Source of the DNA: Bacteroides sp.
GTDB lineage: Bacteria; Bacteroidota; Bacteroidia; Bacteroidales; Bacteroidaceae
DNA length: 61,555 bases
Assembly (NCBI GenBank): GCA_021203515.1
Contig: JAJQAY010000126.1
Location: forward strand, 1-61,555
Direction of reading: 5' to 3'
Both the position numbers and the translations under genes were made by a program. The notes under the pieces are model-generated. The model did not search any database and had not been told where the DNA came from. It saw only the letters and a list, made by a program, of their open reading frames with translations. Shown one piece after another: positions 56,718-61,555 of this stretch. Numbering within the stretch: the stretch's first letter is position 1; every line of letters starts with the position of its first letter.

Positions 56718-59044
56718 TTTTGTTGCGCACACAGCGTATGGGATAGGGTAATCCCGGCTACCATTGTATATATTCATATCGTTCTCACTTTTCGATGAAT
56801 GGAAATACCTGCCATGCTCTATCGGCTTATTGGGGGCGCTACAGTAGTTGTTTTTGTGCTTGTCCAATACTGGCTTACGTAGTATTCTTTTCCGGTGTTA
56901 TTTGTTTCTTTTTTTTGCCGGTAAAAACACGAATTGGTTACGCGTGGCTTCTGTAGGAAGCGAACTTGCACCGTAATAGTGACCGGGACTTTCTGTTCCG
57001 TCTGCCATTTTCCAATTGCCAAATAGAACGAGGCTTGTGTTACTATGAAGCACTTTCATTTGAGCTTCTGTCGGGGTGTACCACTCTCCATTGCCCACTT
57101 TACGGCAAGGGTCGTTCCCTCTATCATAGTCTTCGTTCGGGCTTACATAGCCTTTTCCTGGTATCATACTATTCCATGAGAAAAAATCTATGCGTTCTTG
57201 GGTAGCCGTTATATCGCTGGTGAACCCCTGTTCCGATACAATATGATAGGTATACTCGCCATTGGCGTTTTTAATGGCTACCAGATTGCCTGGTGCAAAT
57301 TCAAAGGTTTGTCCTGATGTTGTCGTGCCGCCTATCGCCGATATTTCGCCACCTAAATCATTTGTGATGTTTCCTCCGTTCCCCCAATCATCCGGCGAAC
57401 TATCCACCTGCGTGATGTTATACGTTATCTCCAGTTGGTTGGCTTTGAGTATCAGGGTTTCTTTGTTCTCTAACGACGTTGCCGAGTATTCTCCCAAAGC
57501 GGTGAAGACAAGCGACTTGCCGTCAGAGGCTTTCTGTATCTGATAGCGGCCGTTCCTTATGATGGACGCGGTGGCTTCGGTGAGTTCTGTTGCGCCGTCG
57601 TCCTTGAAGTACTTCGCTGTTCCGTTATCATCGTTGCCGAAGCTCATGCTCCACTTCTCCGCATCGATGTCGCTCTCCACGCTGATGGTGCGGGTGGCGC
57701 CTTAGTTGCGGTTGAGGACGATGTTCTTCGTTTCGCTGTAGAAGTGGTTCTGGCGGTCGAAGTACACGTTGTTCACTACCTCTGTCCATTGGATAAGGCT
57801 CACCACGATGTTGATGGGCACACCGGTGGCGGCATCATCGGGGGTGTCGTAGCCGGGGGCGGAGACACTCTTGATGTTGAACAGATAGTGGTGGTTGCGC
57901 AGTATGTCGGTCAGCTTGCCGTCTGTGGCAAAGTCTACGCGGTAGTAGGTTACTTTGTCAATCTCTTTAGTAGGGTCATTCGGGTCTGGCATCTTTGCCC
58001 CGCCGAAGACACCGCCCACTACGAGGCGGGTGGTGGCAACGCTGGTCTTTTCGTCGGGCTGGCCGAAGCCGTCGTCCGTCCGGTGGCTGTTCTCGTAGAG
58101 GTAGAGGCTGCCGAGCTTGCCTGTTATTGCTCCTGCGTCTGTGCTGCTGTACAGGTAGGGGCGCGGGTTCTTGGGATAAGTTTCCTTATCCTGACGGGTG
58201 TCGCTCACCGAGAGGGTGTCGGCAGGCTGGGGCGGGCTACGTTGCGCGTGGCATCAGTCTCCGACGTTTCATAACTGTTGCTGTTGGCGGCTATCTGCCC
58301 GCTGTTGGGGTAGAAGTAGACGTAGAGTTCACGGAGGCTGAAGCTCTTCGCGTCTGTGATTGTTCCGGGTGTGTAGACGGGGGCATCGGCGGTGCCGCCT
58401 ATTTGCGTGGCGTTTGTCATCACCTGCACGGAGGCTACGGAGCGCAGCACGCTGATGGTGAGGTTTTTGTAGGCCATATCCTTCTCTATGTCGACATTGG
58501 CCACGTAGCCGTGCATGGGCATAGGGCGGTCGGCGTTGGGGTTGGCGGCTACGGTGAATTTCTTCAGGGCGGTGTTCATTTCCATACCCTTGCTGTTGTA
58601 GAAGTCTTTCGCTTCGAGCTCTTTGCTACAGTTGATGAAGGCATGTACGATGAAGCCTTTGCCCACGGGCATCACTACCTGAAAGGTCTTCCCGTCCTTG
58701 GTGAAGGTGCCTTTGGCGGTGGCGTATACGCTGTAGCCGCTTTGGTCGTCGGGCGCGCCTGCTCCGGAGCTGAAGACGAGGACGTCGAGGGTTTCTATCA
58801 GATTCTCCTTGTCTACGGTGGGGGTGCCGGTGACGGCGTAGGTGCGGGGCACGTTGATGCTGAGGTACATGTCGGTGTCGTCGCTGCTGCTGTTGCCGTA
58901 GGTGGTGGAGACGAGGGTTTCGTCGAGACAAGATGACAACAATCCCGCTGCCGAGAGTATCAGCAGGAGCACGGGGAAGAATGCGGACGGCAAGGTCGGC
59001 ATTGTGGCCCGAAGGGGGAGTTGGTGTATCTTGTTGTTTATCAT
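56710..59044 (-). pseudogene. Large fimbrial lipoprotein Q with FISUMP-like C-domain, multiply disrupted
   Basis: Start at 59044 (inner Met at 59002 possible): ...SAAGLLSSC lipobox; DMYLSINVPRTYAVTGTP, LIETLDVLVFSSGAG, VVMPVGKGFIVHAFINC, LPMHGY-type PMPMHGYVANV, LRSVASVQVMTNAT. One-base shift near 58230 (NVARP then ADTLSVSDTRQDKE); in-frame TAA at 57702-57704 (LNRN-GATRTISVESD, CAA would give Gln); FISUMP part TFEFAPGNLVAIKNANGEY, DPCRKVGNGEWYTPTEAQM; A8 near 56914 (one extra), a lost A near 56855, and a lost C near 56740 before PIRCVRNKTP with its stop at 56710. Five lesions. Paralogue of gene R. Confidence 0.85.
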
Positions 59045-59121
59045 TTTACTAATTACAAATTACTAATTACAAATTACTGATATGCTGTTTTCTTTGTTAT
59101 TGTTTTACTTTTTAGGTTTTT

Positions 59122-59150
59122 AGGCACGGATTACACGGATTATCACGGGG
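59122..59150. repeat. ACGGATTACACGGATT repeat, copy 3
   Basis: AGGCACGGATTACACGGATT+ATCACGGGG. It lies right at the stop of gene R (59143), as copy 2 does for gene Q, so Q and R arose by duplication of a unit that included it. Confidence 0.65.
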
Positions 59151-61435
59151 ACTTCGGTTTATTCCGTACGCAGCGGATTGGGAAAATGTTCGTACGGCCA
59201 CCATTATGTAATTCCGATGTTGTATTGCTTTTACTAGGCATAGATTCAAAGAACTGTGCCCAATCTATTGGATCGTATTTCGAGTCAAGACTGACTGCTC
59301 CCATACTTGTCCAATACCAACTTTGTTGCGTATTCTCGTGTATACAACTTACAGGTAGGAATAAGTAAGTATTACGAGTTGCTTCGCTCGGGACTGTTTT
59401 CGTTCCGTAATACTGTCCTTTACAAGTCTTTCCGTCTGCCAATGTCCATGAGCCTTGACATTGGTTTATATTCATTAATTTTTCCATTTGGTATCTTGTC
59501 GGAGTATACCATTCGCCTTTGCTGCCTATCTTGCGACAAGGATCGTATGCGTCATTCCAGTTGCTCTCTTTTCTGTTTTGAGGTTTTCCCGGTTCAAGGG
59601 TGTTCCAAGAGAATACGTCGTATGCATTCACTCGAGAAGTATTAGGGTCATCAGGACTAACGCTGATGTACCACTGTTCCGATGCAAAATGATAGGTATA
59701 CTCGCCATTGGCGTTTTTAATGGCTATCAGGTTGCCCGGTGCGAACTCGAATGTCAGGCTGCCCGTTATCGAATTGCCCACCGCCGGTATGTTGTTACCG
59801 AAGTCATTATTGAGGTTTCCCCCGTTGCTCCAGTCATTCGGCGATACGTCCAGTTGCGTTATCTTGTATTCCATTTCCAGGCGTCCCGCTTTGAGGGTGA
59901 AGGTTTCTTCGGGGAGCTTGCCGTCCGCGATGACAGCACTGTATGCTTTCAGGGCGGTGAAAGTGAGAGTGCTCGCGGTTTTGGCTACGCTGTAGTATGC
60001 GTTGGCAAGAGGGCTAGCGGTAGCCTTGGTGCCGTCGGCAAAGCTCATTTCCCAGTCGGCCACTGGCACATCGCTTTGTACGCTGATGGTGCGGGCGGCT
60101 TGGGCGTTGCGGTAGAGAGTGATGCTCTTGGTCTCGCTGTAGAAATAGTTCTCGTGGTTGAAGTCGACATGCTCGGTGTCGTCTGCCCACTGGTGTAGCT
60201 TGGCGAAGATGTTCATGGACTCGCCCTCGAAGGCTTCGTCGGGTGTGTCGTAGCCGGGGTCGGTGATGCGCTCGATGCTGAACAGATACTTATGGTTGCG
60301 CAGCACGTCGGCGTAGGTCTTGTGGTCGGCGTCGGTGGCGTCGGCAAAGTCTACGCGGTAGTAGGTCTGCACGTCGAGGTGGGTGATGCCCACTACGATA
60401 CAAGGAATATCCTCCTTTGTGAGGGACTCATCGGGGGACGCAGGAACCAGTCGGCTCTCGTACAGATAGAGGAGGCCGGATGCACCATCTGTTCCGGTGG
60501 AGGAGGAGGGCGCGATGACACCTTCTCCCGTAGCGTTTGCCCAGGTGTTGCAGACGGTGTAGCCGTCGGGCAGGCTGATGGCATTCACCGTGCGGGTTTT
60601 GTCGGGACTCTCCGTACTGAGGGGTAGGCATTGGCATTCGCGCCCATTTGCCCCTTGTTGGGGTAGCGGTAGAGGTGCACGGTGGATAGGGTGTACGGAT
60701 TGCCGTCGCTGTCTTCCAGTTCACCGGGCTGATAGGGGTCGGCGTCGGACGGCTTGGTTGCCTTCGTCATTACTTGCACGGAGGCTACGGAGCGCAGCAC
60801 GGGGATAGAGATATTGCTGTTGGCTGCTGTTTTGTCTATCTTCACTTCGCTGATGTAGCCGTGCATGGGCAGCAGGTCGGTGGAGGCGTCGTTGAGGGCG
60901 GCGGTCACGGTGAACTTCTTCAATGCGTCGCTCATTTCGGTGTCTTTGCAGTTGTAGAAGTTGTTGGCGGTGAGGTCTGCCTCGTTGTAGTTGACGAATA
61001 CGTGCAGGATGAGGTCTGTGCCCACGGGCATCACTACTTTGAAGGTGTTGTCGAGGGGTTTGCCGTCGGCGTCTGTGGCGGGTGTTCCTTTGCAGGCGGT
61101 GTAGACGTAGTATTTGTTGGCATCCTTGTCGGCGTCCGTTCCGTCACCTTTCTTGAAGACGAGGATGTCGAGGGTTTCTACGCGGTCGTCCTTGTCGGTG
61201 GTGGTTCCGGCGGTGGCGGCGTAGGTGCGGGGCACGCGGATGTTGAGGTACATGTCTTTCTCTTCACTCGTAGCTCCGTCGGTGCCGATGGTGGCCACCG
61301 GGCTGTCGTCGTGGCAGGAAGTGACGGTGAGGGCTAGCGCGGCCAATAGCATGGCAGCGCCAACAACAGGAGCATCCCTAGCAGCTTGAATGCTGCTGCG
61401 GTTGTCTTTCCTCTATGTACTTCCTTCCGTTTCAC
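59143..61435 (-). pseudogene. Large fimbrial lipoprotein R with FISUMP-like C-domain, two frameshifts
   Basis: Close paralogue of Q, about 760 residues. From a GTG at 61435: KRKEVHRGKTTAAAFKLLG, LLLLALP, then a missing C near 61356 shifts to MLLAALALTVTSC (lipobox). DMYLNIRVPRTYAATAGT, RVETLDILVFKKG, VVMPVGTDLILHVFVNY, LPMHGYISEVKIDK, LRSVASVQVMTKAT; one-base shift near 60625 (AYPSTESPDKTRTV expected); RNHKYLFSIERITDPGYDTPDE, TFEFAPGNLIAIKNANGEY, DPCRKIGSKGEWYTPT, IFPIRCVRNKPKSP. First of the array in transcription; candidate major or tip adhesin. The start codon is uncertain. Confidence 0.83.
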
Positions 61436-61459
61436 TTTATTTAATTACTAATTACTTCT

Positions 61460-61555
61460 TTAATTACTAATTACAAATCGCTGTTGGTATCTGTCATCCT
61501 GTTGTTCTATAACATTTTCCAATGTTTGTTTCAAAGTGTACGGTACCACTTTCAT
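61460..61555 (-). other. Partial open frame at the window edge
   Basis: On the minus strand the frame from the window end (ATG at 61553-61555) to a TAA at 61460 encodes 31 residues (MKVVPYTLKQTLENVIEQQD... to ...QRFVISN). It could be the 3' end of a gene that extends beyond the window, or chance. I do not recognise it. Confidence 0.3.

Noticed and set aside
39016..57704. Stop-codon recoding (TGA or TAG read as amino acid) to explain in-frame stops
   Set aside because: TAA, TAG and TGA are all involved, no SECIS-like context is evident, and many intact genes here use all three stops normally.
57995..58936. 313-codon plus-strand open frame
   Set aside because: Antisense to fimbrial gene Q; composition typical of a shadow frame.
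30960..61435. Diversity-generating retroelement or invertible promoter array controlling the fimbrillins
   Set aside because: No reverse transcriptase, no TR/VR pair with A-biased changes, no invertase gene and no clear inverted promoter cassette within the window.

Overview
The window is chromosomal DNA of a gut Bacteroidales bacterium, most likely the genus Bacteroides. Grounds: a pyruvate:ferredoxin oxidoreductase, a hybrid two-component regulator with a periplasmic sugar-binding domain, SusC/TonB-type outer-membrane transport, many Bacteroidales-only lipoprotein families, and promoters of the Bacteroides type (TTTG about 19 bp before TAnnTTTG, clearest at 26049-26079).

Layout. (1) 1-7.7 kb: stress and glycan genes: GlsB-like and YtxH-like small proteins, a beta-barrel, a catalase-like protein lacking its heme-pocket segments, MscS, alpha-amylase and type I pullulanase; the last three are frame-broken. 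(2) 7.7-12.6 kb: tRNA-Phe and the minus-strand housekeeping unit sppA-lpxK-pnp-thiL. (3) 12.7-15.5 kb: a hybrid two-component sensor with two frameshifts. (4) 15.7-20.9 kb: a minus-strand unit of TetR regulator, DUF2271 lipoprotein, beta-barrel, His/Cys-rich small protein, TonB receptor and His-rich DUF4625 lipoprotein. Three copies of one 18-bp operator lie at its two promoter regions, so the TetR probably controls what looks like a metal-uptake system. (5) 20.9-27.4 kb: small membrane protein, nifJ, an AAA ATPase and an ATP-grasp-like protein. (6) 28-61.5 kb: an accessory island dominated by 18 minus-strand fimbrillin-type lipoproteins (type V pilus family). Eight end in a FISUMP-like domain with the signature PIRCVR. 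Nearly all carry a Thr-Arg-Ala/Thr site between lipobox and first strand, as expected of pilins matured by an Arg-specific protease.

Three small selfish-type modules lie in or next to this island: an Rpn nuclease, a GNAT with a 50-aa partner, and an antitoxin-like/MNT/HEPN set. Each is bounded by matching inverted ends built on GGAAACG, with a hairpin inserted in the downstream end. This is the most unusual structure I found.

The intergenic DNA is rich in repeats: a 119-bp palindromic element (three full copies, two fragments), a 191-bp element (two copies), three degenerate tandem arrays with a 22 or 23-nt period, and several hairpins.

Many genes carry single-base homopolymer indels or nonsense codons explainable by one transition, while nifJ, lpxK, pnp, thiL and tRNA-Phe are intact. 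Either the lineage is a mismatch-repair-type mutator with relaxed selection on accessory genes, or the sequence has homopolymer errors; the sequence alone does not fully separate the two.
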